NCBI RefSeq assembly: GCF_900100275.1
Contig: NZ_FNET01000035.1
Coordinates: 1-43,595, forward strand
Length of the DNA: 43,595 nucleotides
Direction of reading: 5' to 3'
DNA from: Lentzea albidocapillata subsp. violacea
Lineage (GTDB): Bacteria; Actinomycetota; Actinomycetes; Mycobacteriales; Pseudonocardiaceae
Below are positions 31,568 to 39,886 of this stretch, one piece after another. Both the position numbers and the translations under genes were made by a program. The notes below the pieces were generated by a model that worked only from the letters and a program-made list of their open reading frames with translations, was not told the DNA's origin and did no database searches. Numbering within the stretch: the stretch's first letter is position 1; every line of letters begins with the position of its first letter.

Positions 31568-33481
31568 GTGAGCAGAAAGAAGATCGGATACCTGGTGCTC
31601 GTCTCCGCCGTTGCGTGCCTCACCGCAGCGGGCGCGGGGACGGCGCAGGCCGACCCGCCGCGAGGTGAGTCCGGCCGCGCGTTCACCGAGAACGTCGCCG
31701 ACGGCGAGCAGTACGACCAGTACATCGTGGCCTTCAAGCCGAGATCCGAGGCGGGCAAGTCGCGCGCCGTGCGGGATCGCGAGCTGCGTGCCGCCGGTGG
31801 GCGGCACGGTGTCTCGGTGGCCGAGGTGCGCGAGCTGGCCGTCGGTGGGCACGTGGTACGCACGGACCGGAAGCTGTCGGGAGAGGAGGCGCGTGGATTC
31901 CTGCGTTCGCTCGCCGCTCGCACCGACGTCGACTACGCCGAGCCGGATGTGCGCCTGATGTCCAGCGCGTCGTGGAACGACACCAGCTACAACGATCAGT
32001 GGCACTACTGGGAGGCCACGGCGGGAATGCGCCTGCCCAAGGCGTGGGACACCGCTGACGGCGCCGGTGTGACGGTCGCGGTGGTCGACACCGGCCGGAC
32101 CGCGCACTCCGACCTCGACGGCAACACCCTGGCCGGGTACGACTTCATCAGCGACTCGTGGGTCTCCCGGGACGGCGGCGGCCGCGATTCCAATCCTCAG
32201 GACGAGGGCGACTGGATGAAGACCGGCGACTGCGGCACCGACCAGAACGGCAACCCGGTGCCGCCGTCGGACCGGAACTCCAGCTGGCACGGCACGCACG
32301 TGGCGGGCACGATCGGTGCGGTCACCAACAACAGCAAGGGTGTCTCGGGTGTGGCCCCCAAGGCCAAGCTCGTGCACGCCCGCGTTCTCGGCCGCTGCGG
32401 CGGCTCGCTGTCCGACATCTCCGACGCGGTGGTGTGGGCGGCCGGCGGTTCGGTCAGCGGAGTGCCCGCCAACGCCAACCCGGCCAAGGTGATCAACATG
32501 AGCCTGGGCGGCGGCGGCGCTTGCAGCAGCACCTACCAGAACGCGATCAACAGCGCGGTGGGCCGCGGCGCGACCGTCGTCGTCGCCGCGGGCAACGAGA
32601 ACCAGAGCGCCTCGAACGTCCAGCCGGCGAACTGCGGCAACGTGGTGACCGTCGCGGCATTGGACCGGCAGGGCAACCGCGCCAACTACTCCAACTATGG
32701 CAGCGCCGTCGACGTGGCCGCCCCTGGCGGGGAGACCAGCACGCGCACGGACGGCGTGCTGTCCACCCTCAACACCGGGACCACCACCCCTGGCAGCGAG
32801 ACCTACCAGTACTACCAGGGCACCAGCATGGCCACCCCGCACGTCGCCGGCCTCGCCGCGCTGATGCTCGGTGAGAAGTCGATGTCGCCCGCCGACGTCG
32901 AGACCACCCTGGAGCAGAACGTGCGGGCGATCCCGGGCAGCTGCACCGGCGGTTGCGGCGCGGGCCTGGTCGACGCGGAGAAGACCATCTCCGCGCTCGG
33001 TTCCACACCGGCCCCGAGCGGTCAGCTGTTCGCCAACCCGGGCTTCGAGTCGGGTAACACCAGCTGGTCGGCCACTTCCGGCGTCATCACCTCGGACACC
33101 ACCTACCCCGCGCGCAGCGGCTCGTGGAAGGCGTGGCTCAACGGCTACGGCCAGACCCACACCGACACTCTGTCGCAGGCGGTCTCCATCCCGTCGACCG
33201 CGACGACCGCGACGCTGTCGTTCTACCTGCGGATCGACTCGGCGGAGACCGAGGCCGTCGCCTACGACACGCTCAAGGTGCAGGTGCTCGACTCGAACGG
33301 ATCCGTGCTGGCGACGCTGGCGACCTACTCCAACATCAATGAGAACACCGGCTACACGCAGCGTTCGTTCGACCTGAAGGGCTACATCGGCAAGAACGTG
33401 ACCATCAAGTTCACCGGCACCGAGGACGCCAGCCTGGCGACCTCGTTCGTCATCGACGACACCGCCCTCACCACTGGCTGA
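31568..33481 (+). CDS. Secreted subtilisin-like serine protease (S8) with C-terminal beta domain
   Basis: About 637 residues. A signal peptide (KKIGYLVLVSAVACLTAAGAG) and an inhibitor-I9-type propeptide (YIVAFKPRSEAGKSRAVRD to VDYAEPDV) precede the protease domain. The catalytic triad is Asp174 in VAVVDTGRTAHSD, His241 in SSWHGTHVAGT, and Ser420 in GTSMATPHVAG; the oxyanion Asn lies in VAAGNEN. Cysteine pairs resemble secreted actinobacterial proteases. A C-terminal jelly-roll-like domain (FANPGFESGNTSWSATSG to FVIDDTAL), of the pre-protease/carbohydrate-binding type, ends the chain. GTG 31568 is chosen, with AAGGAG 9 nt upstream; GTG 31562 and ATG 31490 are in frame. Exported; probably used in extracellular protein degradation. 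Confidence 0.92.
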   Translation: MSRKKIGYLVLVSAVACLTAAGAGTAQADPPRGESGRAFTENVADGEQYDQYIVAFKPRSEAGKSRAVRDRELRAAGGRHGVSVAEVRELAVGGHVVRTDRKLSGEEARGFLRSLAARTDVDYAEPDVRLMSSASWNDTSYNDQWHYWEATAGMRLPKAWDTADGAGVTVAVVDTGRTAHSDLDGNTLAGYDFISDSWVSRDGGGRDSNPQDEGDWMKTGDCGTDQNGNPVPPSDRNSSWHGTHVAGTIGAVTNNSKGVSGVAPKAKLVHARVLGRCGGSLSDISDAVVWAAGGSVSGVPANANPAKVINMSLGGGGACSSTYQNAINSAVGRGATVVVAAGNENQSASNVQPANCGNVVTVAALDRQGNRANYSNYGSAVDVAAPGGETSTRTDGVLSTLNTGTTTPGSETYQYYQGTSMATPHVAGLAALMLGEKSMSPADVETTLEQNVRAIPGSCTGGCGAGLVDAEKTISALGSTPAPSGQLFANPGFESGNTSWSATSGVITSDTTYPARSGSWKAWLNGYGQTHTDTLSQAVSIPSTATTATLSFYLRIDSAETEAVAYDTLKVQVLDSNGSVLATLATYSNINENTGYTQRSFDLKGYIGKNVTIKFTGTEDASLATSFVIDDTALTTG

Positions 33482-33492
33482 CCCAGCCGCCG

Positions 33493-33524
33493 AGGTGGCG
33501 GTCCGCGCCAGCGGGCCGCCACCT
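33493..33524. terminator. Hairpin after subtilisin gene
   Basis: AGGTGGCGG (33493-33501) pairs perfectly with CCGCCACCT (33516-33524) across a 14-nt loop, 11 bases after the stop codon. No T tract follows. Confidence 0.65.
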
Positions 33525-33580
33525 ACTCGCGCGTAAGTTGATCCTTCCACTATCAAGGGTAGGAGGGTTACCGTGCGGCC

Positions 33581-34473
33581 GTGAGGAACCGGCAGGCCAC
33601 ATTCCCCGAGGCGTTGCGCGCCGCCATCGAACGCCGAGGGATCAGCCTGGAGCGGTTACGGGAGCGGCTGGCACGGATGGGCACGCCCGTGAGCACCGCG
33701 ACGCTCAGCTACTGGCAGTCCGGACGCACCCAGCCCGAGCGGGCGGCATCCCTGGCCGCGCTGCGCAACCTCGAGGACATCGTCGGGATGCCCCTGGACG
33801 CGCTCGCCGGCCTCCTCGACCCGCCGCGGCCACGCGGCCGCGGCGCACTGCCGGGGCTGACCGTCTCAGGCAGCGCGTTCTTCGCGAACGCCGAGACGGT
33901 GGACCAGCTGATCGACGGGCTGGACATCAGCTGCGACGCGCGCCTGACCAGGCTCAGCGGGCACGACCGGATCCAAATGGGCTCCGATCGCGCCCAACTG
34001 GGGCGGTGGAGCAGGCAGGTGCTGCGCGCCGAAGAGGACGGCCCGGACCGGTTGGTGGTGATCCACGAGGTCGACATCCCCTACCAGCGCACGCCGAAAT
34101 TGTCCCGTTGCGCAACTGCACGCTCGGTGCGACCGCCATCGACCCGGATGCGGGTCTCGTCGCCGCCGAACTCATTTTCCGCAGGCCGCTGAAGCGACGG
34201 GAGACCATCCTCGTCGAGCACGAGGTGCGCGTCCCACCGACGTCGGCGCCGTCGTCGTTCTTCGAGCGGCGCTTCCGCACCCCGGTGCGGGAGAACCTGA
34301 TGGAGATCCAGTTCGACCCGCGCGCGCTGCCGAAGCAGTGCACGTACTACTCCGTGCTGGACGGCGTGGCGCGCAGCAGAGCAATCGACTTGGACGACGG
34401 CCACGCCGCACACGGGGTGGTTCTCGACTTTGGCCCCGGCTGCGCGGGGATTCGCTGGGAGTGGCCGGACTAG
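33581..34473 (+). pseudogene. XRE-type HTH protein gene with frameshift
   Basis: From GTG 33581 the frame encodes an N-terminal Cro/C1-type helix-turn-helix (FPEALRAAIERRGISLERLR, STATLSYWQSGRTQPERAAS, LAALRNLEDIVGMPLDAL) and a middle part ending VIHEVDIPYQR. Near 34090 the sensible reading jumps frame and continues HAEIVPLRNCTLGATAIDPD, LVEHEVRVPPTSAPSSFFER, FDPRALPKQCTYYSVLDGVA, VVLDFGPGCAGIRWEWPD, ending at 34473. One lost base explains it. If restored, the protein would have about 297 residues. A GGAGGG lies 13 nt upstream of the GTG. It is either a broken regulator or a sequencing error. Confidence 0.75.
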
Positions 34474-34988
34474 CTTGAGTTTCAACCTGTTCGGCGGAGT
34501 CGTGGGTCGCTGGACTTCTTCTTGTTGCTGCGTTTGGGTTTCTGTGTGTTTGTGCTGGTGACGGTGTGGACGTCGTGTCGTGTGGCGGGCCGGTGGTTGG
34601 GAGTTCCGCAAGGACGAGTACAGCTTCGTGCTGGAAGAGATGGTCGCCGTGCTGGATGGGTTGGAGATCTTCGGCGGCCTCCGCGACCCGATCTTCAAAC
34701 CGCGCGGCCAGTGGCACACGTCCTGAAACGCGGGCGACGAACCCGCGCCTCCTCGAAGATCATCTCGGCCGCAGTGCTCGGCGAGAGGCATGCCATGTGA
34801 GAGCCACACCGAACCGCGCGGTGGGCAGCCGATGAGAGAGCGACCCGCCGAACACCTCGACCGGGCCTGGCCGGGCACCGATCGTGCCACCAGTAGACAA
34901 GTAGCCGATGACCGGGTGCTCCACACGGCCAAGTGCGCCTGGGACGGCATCGCCGAGTGGCTTGGTCTCTGCGGTCAGCAAGCGGTGG
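34474..34988. other. Gene-poor stretch with an orphan C-terminal coding remnant
   Basis: No complete gene is visible. One plus-strand segment, 34598-34726, reads like the conserved C-terminus of a protein (WEFRKDEYSFVLEEMVAVLD, GLEIFGGLRDPIFKPRGQ, WHTS, stop), with nothing related upstream. I do not recognise the family. The remainder holds only short frames without features. Confidence 0.4.
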
Positions 34989-35579
34989 TCACGGCTGTTC
35001 CCCGTCTCGATGGACTACGCGGTAACGCAGATGTGTGGCGTCGCGGCCTTCGAGTCGGCGCACGAGCTCCAGTTCGATGTGGTCGTGTCCGGTCGGCGCG
35101 AACAGTCGCCGTCCGTCGCCCATCAGCACGGGAACAACGTGCAGTTCGAGTTCGTCGAGCTGGCCGGCTGCCAGCAACGCCTGCGCCGCACTCGCGCCGT
35201 GGACCATCACGGCTCGATCTCCCGCTGCTTCTCGGGCCTCGGTGGCACACGCGTTGACGTCGGTGTAGTACTTCGCGCTACCCGGGGGCTTGTCGTCCGG
35301 GTCGATGTGGTGTGTGAGCACGTGGATCGGCACTCCGTCGTGGTGGTCACCTTGCCATCGACCGGCTAGCTCGAACGTGCGACGTCCGGATATCACGGCA
35401 CCGGTTGCCAGGGCCTCGGCGTACACCTGCCCGTTGATGCCCTCGGACATCCGGTCGTCGAGCCAGTTGAACAGCCGCCCTCCGTTGCGGCCGAGTTCCT
35501 GGCCCGGCCGGTCGTCCGGTCCGGCGATGTACCCGTCGACCGACATGGACATGTACAGCCGCAGTGGTGTCCTACCCAT
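34989..35579 (-). CDS. Dihydrofolate-reductase-like (RibD C-terminal domain) protein
   Basis: A 196-residue single-domain protein of the RibD-C/DHFR-like family. It begins MGRTPLRLYMSMSVDGYIAG, the typical first strand of this fold. GAVISGRRTFELAGRW and VPIHVLTHHI follow, then the nucleotide-binding-type segment RAVMVHGASAAQALLAAGQL, DELELHVVPVLMGDGRRLF and a final strand ELVRRLEGRDATHLRYRV. Members bind NADPH and reduce pteridine- or flavin-like substrates; the substrate here is unknown. ATG 35579 has GAGAGGAAC upstream. It is divergent from the metalloprotease gene. The 351 bases between them (35580-35930) hold only an in-frame upstream extension of that gene. Confidence 0.88.
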   Translation of the reverse strand: MGRTPLRLYMSMSVDGYIAGPDDRPGQELGRNGGRLFNWLDDRMSEGINGQVYAEALATGAVISGRRTFELAGRWQGDHHDGVPIHVLTHHIDPDDKPPGSAKYYTDVNACATEAREAAGDRAVMVHGASAAQALLAAGQLDELELHVVPVLMGDGRRLFAPTGHDHIELELVRRLEGRDATHLRYRVVHRDGEQP

Positions 35580-35930
35580 CTTCGAGTTCCTCTCTCTGGC
35601 CAGTCGGTGGCGATGTCGCCGGTGGGGTACCTCGGCCGCTGGACCCGCCGCTCCCACCTGCACGTCGATCGCGCGACGCCGGATTCGACAACAAGGCCCG
35701 AGATTCTCTCCAACAGATGACAAGCTCCGCTTGCTCGTTGAGCTTCACCTCGGGAGCGCCGTTCGGATGCAACACGACAAGAGCCTGCACAACCTGCTCG
35801 CACGTGATGTCGAGGTCGCTGAACCTCCCGCGATCGCGTAACGGTGCTCGTCATGGGCGCGAATACTGAGATGGGCGTCACATCCGGTGGGTCCGCTGCC
35901 GGGTGCCCAGGCGGTGAGCGGGTGGTTCCC

Positions 35931-38654
35931 ATGGGTGAGCACGGACGTCGTTTGTGGGCGACGACGGCGGCGGTGGCGTTGGCGGCGGGGTTGACGACGG
36001 CCGTCGCGGCGCCCGCGCAGGCGGCGCCTTCGCCGTATCCGTTCCCCCTGCCCGACTTCAGCCACACGTCGACGCCGCACGCGCCGCTGTTCAAGCCGAG
36101 GACGGAGGGGCTGACCCCGTTGCTCGTCGTCTACGGCACGTTCACTGACCTGACGAACGTGACTGAGACCGTGATCGAGGACAAGTTCTTCTCGATCTTC
36201 GAGTTCGGCACGGTCGCCGACTACTACCTCACCCACGGTTTCACTGTGCTGGTGCCGGTCGTCGAGTCCTCCGGCATCGCCGACAACGGCGTCATCACCG
36301 TCGACCTCGGCAAGTCCGCCGACGCGCTGGCGCTGGACCCGGCGCAGCGGCGGCGCAAGATGATGGACCTCGCCGACCAGTTCATCGACTTCGCCCGCTA
36401 TGACCGGGACAAGGACGGCACCGTCGAGGACACCGAGCTGTCCGTGGCCACCATCTTCACCTCCCGTCCCGGGACCGACAACTGCGGGCAGGCGCGCGAG
36501 GTGGCGGCGGGCAACAAGCTCGACGGCAAGACGATCGGGTTCCGCACCGGCGACGGCGGCACCGCGACCAACGTGATCACCTTCGCCCACGAGCTGGCGC
36601 ACCAGACCTACGACCTGTTCGACCACTACGGCTACGGCGTCGGCTCCTGGGACATCGCCGGGCCGACCTGCACCAGCGGGGAGGTCTGGTTCGAGCCGAA
36701 CCCGTGGCACAAGATGCACATCGGGACCGAGAAGCCGCAGATCGTCACCCGGGACGGGTACGTCGTCATCTCCAACGACAGCCGGATCCGCCAGAGCTAC
36801 CTGCTCTACGACCCGGGCCGCGGCACCGAGGACTACTTCCTCGTGGAGGCGCGGACCCCGCGCGCGAACACCTACAACCAGAGCGTGCCGGACACCGGTG
36901 TGGTCATCTGGCGCATCGATGAGCGCAATGTGCGCAGCGGCTTCGAGCACATCCGCGGCGTCGAGCTGATGCGGCCGGACGGCACGCGCGCGCCGGGCTG
37001 CGTCGACGAGGACGTCGACGGCATGGCCAACGAGGATCCGCCGGGCGGCGGCGACAGCGACAGCGATGGCCGCACCGACGAGGACGGTCCAGACGGCCAG
37101 CTCGACAACGACAACGACGGGCAGACCAACGAGGACCCGCCCGGCGGCGGCGACAGCGACGGCGATGGCCGCACCGACGAGGACGGCCCCGACCCCGACA
37201 CCGCGGTCTGTTCCGGCGGCACCGACACCGACGCGTGGGACCCGACTGACTCGAGGACCTCTGGGCGGGAGATGGCCTACCCGTGGGCGGACAACAGCCC
37301 GGCGAAGGTCGCGGTCCGGGCCATCGGGCGCCCGTTCTTCAACGACCCGGGGAACTCGGAGTGGCAGCAGGTGTACTTCGACGTGGTGGGCCCGGGCATC
37401 CTGGTCGACCCGGCCACCGCCCAGGGCAACGCCCCGCGGCCCAGCGTGGCCCTCGGCGACTCGTTCGACCTGCCCATCGCGGTGATGAACACCGGCGAGG
37501 CCACCGACACCTTCGACTTCAGCGCGCTGTTGCCCACCGGCTGGACGGCGACCACGCAGCGGATGACGCTCACCGCAGGGCAGCGGGCCACGGTCACCCT
37601 GCGGATCACGGTTCCGCAGAACACGGGCGTGCACCACCACCGCATGTTCGTGCGGGGGCAGAGCACCTCGGACGGCTCCATCCGCACCGACTACGACTTC
37701 CTGGTCGACGTCGTGAAGCGGCGGGCCAGCGTCTCCTACGTGGGTGACTTCTCGGTTGACCACTCCGACCCGGCCACGCTCTCCGCGGTGGTGACGGATC
37801 GGTCGACCGGTGCCCCGCTGAGCGGCAAGACCGTCACGTTCACGGTGTCCGACCAGGTCTTCACCGCGACCACCGGGGCTGACGGCATCGCCAGCGCCCA
37901 GTGGCTCGCCACGGTCGCGCCCGGAAGCTACGAGGTGCGGGTCGCGGTCGCCGAGGACGGCCTGCACGCGGCGACTGGCACCTTCGGGTCTGTCACCGTC
38001 GAGCCGGAGAACCTCACGGTGAGAGTGACCAGCCCGATGGTCCAGCCCGCCTCGGGCACGCTCGTGCTCAAGGCCCTGGATGAGCAGGACGGCTACCCCG
38101 CCGACCTCACCAGGGCGGGCGCGAGCATCACCCTGACCCCGACCCTGACGGCCGCACCGCAGACCTACTCGACGACATTCGACGCGGGCGGCAACGCGGT
38201 CGTCCCGCTGGGCGCCCCGGTTGATGTGTGGTCTCTGGCGGTCGCTGTCAGCGGCGACTACCTCACCGGCCCTGGCGTGACCGGCGAGCTAGTGCTGTTC
38301 AACCCGGACGGCGCGGTGTCCGGCACCGAACGCGGCACTGACACGGCAGGCGCGACGGTGCGGCTGACGACGTCGATCGTTTACCGGGACACGACCCCGG
38401 TCGGCTACGTCCGCATGGACGTGGGGACGAGCCGGTTCACGAGTGACAAGCCGCAGTGGCTCGTGGTGGTCGGCAACACGGCGATCTACCAGGCGGCTGG
38501 TGTGCTGAATGGTCAGCCGGCGGTCGTGCGCGGCAAGATCGTTGACGAGGGGAACGGCGGGGCCACCCAGGACCGGTTCACGGTGACGGTGGGCGCGTAC
38601 AGCTCGGGAGAGGTCATGGCCAGGACAGGCAACCTGTTCGTCCGGATTGGCTGA
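35931..38654 (+). CDS. Secreted M6-like metalloprotease with acidic repeats and Ig-like domains
   Basis: About 907 residues. A Tat/Sec-type signal peptide (GEHGRRLWATTAAVALAAGL, then APAQA) precedes an M6 (immune-inhibitor-A-like) peptidase domain. The zinc site is FAHELAHQTYDLFDHYG (His220, Glu221, His224), followed by GSWDIAG. Around residues 365-425 lie aspartate-rich thrombospondin-3-like repeats (NEDPPGGGDSDSDGRTDEDG) likely to bind calcium. Two or three beta-sandwich domains follow, including an Ig-like segment (LSGKTVTFTVSDQVFTATTG). The ATG at 35931 directly precedes the signal peptide; the open frame extends to 35844. Probably an extracellular protease. No terminator is seen after the stop. 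Confidence 0.88.
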   Translation: MGEHGRRLWATTAAVALAAGLTTAVAAPAQAAPSPYPFPLPDFSHTSTPHAPLFKPRTEGLTPLLVVYGTFTDLTNVTETVIEDKFFSIFEFGTVADYYLTHGFTVLVPVVESSGIADNGVITVDLGKSADALALDPAQRRRKMMDLADQFIDFARYDRDKDGTVEDTELSVATIFTSRPGTDNCGQAREVAAGNKLDGKTIGFRTGDGGTATNVITFAHELAHQTYDLFDHYGYGVGSWDIAGPTCTSGEVWFEPNPWHKMHIGTEKPQIVTRDGYVVISNDSRIRQSYLLYDPGRGTEDYFLVEARTPRANTYNQSVPDTGVVIWRIDERNVRSGFEHIRGVELMRPDGTRAPGCVDEDVDGMANEDPPGGGDSDSDGRTDEDGPDGQLDNDNDGQTNEDPPGGGDSDGDGRTDEDGPDPDTAVCSGGTDTDAWDPTDSRTSGREMAYPWADNSPAKVAVRAIGRPFFNDPGNSEWQQVYFDVVGPGILVDPATAQGNAPRPSVALGDSFDLPIAVMNTGEATDTFDFSALLPTGWTATTQRMTLTAGQRATVTLRITVPQNTGVHHHRMFVRGQSTSDGSIRTDYDFLVDVVKRRASVSYVGDFSVDHSDPATLSAVVTDRSTGAPLSGKTVTFTVSDQVFTATTGADGIASAQWLATVAPGSYEVRVAVAEDGLHAATGTFGSVTVEPENLTVRVTSPMVQPASGTLVLKALDEQDGYPADLTRAGASITLTPTLTAAPQTYSTTFDAGGNAVVPLGAPVDVWSLAVAVSGDYLTGPGVTGELVLFNPDGAVSGTERGTDTAGATVRLTTSIVYRDTTPVGYVRMDVGTSRFTSDKPQWLVVVGNTAIYQAAGVLNGQPAVVRGKIVDEGNGGATQDRFTVTVGAYSSGEVMARTGNLFVRIG
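37029..37193 (+). repeat. Tandem coding repeat in M6-like metalloprotease
   Basis: Two near-identical units of about 66 bases (37029-37094 and 37128-37193, offset 99 bases) encode NEDPPGGGDSDSDGRTDEDG and a close variant. The units stay in frame, so this is a protein repeat of the calcium-binding thrombospondin-3 type, prone to slippage. Confidence 0.8.
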
Positions 38655-38720
38655 CGTAAGCGAGGCCCCCGCACCCACCCAGATGCGGCGGACCCACAGC
38701 GAGGACGAGGGAAGTGGGGT

Positions 38721-39173
38721 TCACCGAGGTGCACCCGGGACGGTTACGGCGCTGGCGGCGGGGTTGCCGTCAGACGCGCCGTCTCCCGTTCGAGCCAGCA
38801 GCGACCGGATCTGCTGCACGTGGCCGGTCACTGCCACGATCAGCTGCTCGCGGCGGGCGCCGAGATGCCGCAGCCGTCCCCAGGTCTCGTCCACGGGTTC
38901 GGGCACGGAGCAGCGCAGCTGCGCGGTCAGCCGGGCGATGAGCACCGCGTCCTTCTCGTCGGTCTTGTCCACCGTCAAGTCCTCCGCGCGTCGCGCCCAG
39001 GAACTCAGCATCGGCTGGGCACAGACGAACGGCATGCCGCGATCGGCGGCGAGTTGCCCGAGCACGCGATGACTCCCCGCAGTGCAGTCCACGATCATTG
39101 GAAGGAGGTTGGAAGTGTGCTGGAACGCGCCGCAGTGATCCAGGCGCTGGAAAGACATCCGCGCCCGGATCAC
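38721..39173 (-). pseudogene. IS110-family transposase fragment
   Basis: The minus strand reads MIVDCTAGSHRVLGQLAADR, GMPFVCAQPMLSSWARRAED and VDKTDEKDAVLIARLTAQL. The KTDxxDA motif is characteristic of the DEDD catalytic domain of IS110 transposases. Only the N-terminal 60-170 residues of the family are present; the C-terminal transposase_20 domain is missing. The flanks of the frame (MIRARMSFQRLDHC and the last 20 residues) look non-coding. A non-functional remnant. Confidence 0.78.
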
Positions 39174-39189
39174 CGACTAGAACGTCAGT

Positions 39190-39765
39190 TCAGCACCTCT
39201 CCAGACCGTGGTTCGTCGGCTCGCGGAGAAGTCCCTCGTGGTGGTTGGAGGCGTTGTACACCCAGATCCAGTACCAACCGTCGTTGACATCGATGTAGCA
39301 CTCCACGCGGAGATGGTCGTAGGCTTCCGCGACGCCCTTGTTGCAGTGGGTCGCAGGGCACTGGTACAGGGTTGCGTCCTGTACGACGTACCCGTACTGA
39401 CCGACGTCCTTGCACTGGATCTGCGGGTCCGGGTGCTTCAGCCGGAGCCTGTTGACGAAGCCGGTGTGCCCGTTGGCCCGGTTGTACACGAGCGCCCAAC
39501 CATATCCCTCAGCGTCCATGATGCAGATCTCGCCGAGTGCCTGGCCTGGCAGCACCTCACCCTTGTTGCAGAAAAGCGCAGGGCACTGGTAAAGCGTCTG
39601 CGGGGTCTCGACCTCGTTGAAGTGGCGGGCTTGTGCCGAAACCTCGCCCGTGTTCTTGATGATGAGCTCAGGTGACTCCTGAGCCATCGCGGGCATGACC
39701 GCCCCCGCCGTCAGCACCAGCGCCGCGAACGCGACGAGCAGTGCTCTGACTGCTTTGCTAGCCAT
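39190..39765 (-). CDS. Secreted protein with two SH3-like repeats
   Basis: A 191-residue exported protein. The signal peptide is MASKAVRALLVAFAALVLTA, then GAVMPAMAQ. Two similar modules follow: one with TLYQCPALFCNKGEVLPGQ, EICIMDAEGYGWALVY and GHTGFVNRLRL; one with TLYQCPATHCNKGVAEAYD, VECYIDVNDGWYWIWVY and HHEGLLREPTN. The pattern of a CxxxxCNKG cysteine pair, a third cysteine and a Trp-rich strand fits small bacterial SH3-type domains stabilised by disulfides. The ATG at 39765 has GGGGAGG 8 nt upstream. It is divergent from the AfsR-type regulator, which may control it. Binding partner unknown; cell-wall binding is plausible. Confidence 0.8.
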   Translation of the reverse strand: MASKAVRALLVAFAALVLTAGAVMPAMAQESPELIIKNTGEVSAQARHFNEVETPQTLYQCPALFCNKGEVLPGQALGEICIMDAEGYGWALVYNRANGHTGFVNRLRLKHPDPQIQCKDVGQYGYVVQDATLYQCPATHCNKGVAEAYDHLRVECYIDVNDGWYWIWVYNASNHHEGLLREPTNHGLERC

Positions 39766-39886
39766 CAAAACTGCCTCCCCAAGCGGTTGATTGCTCCGTC
39801 AGAGTGGCGTCACCGGGATGTGCGGATGTTGAGCGGTTCTGCAATCCCCAGGTCAGTAAGATCCTTGGCTCCTGGGGGAGGGACGC
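39766..39886. promoter_or_regulatory. Divergent control region of SH3-like and AfsR-type genes
   Basis: A 121-bp gap between divergent starts, so both promoters lie here. AGCGGTT occurs at 39782-39788 and again near 39832-39838. SARP-type regulators bind heptameric direct repeats, but the spacing here is not the usual one, so I only note it. Confidence 0.4.

Noticed and set aside
31487..33556. 689-aa minus-strand open frame
   Set aside because: Antisense to the subtilisin-like gene, with Gly/Val/Arg-biased shadow composition.
37000..37210. Possible CRISPR-like repeat
   Set aside because: The repeats are in frame inside a protease gene and differ in spacing and sequence; they encode protein repeats. 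No CRISPR array or cas gene was seen anywhere in the window.
35745..37967. 740-aa minus-strand open frame
   Set aside because: Antisense to the M6-like metalloprotease; low-complexity shadow.
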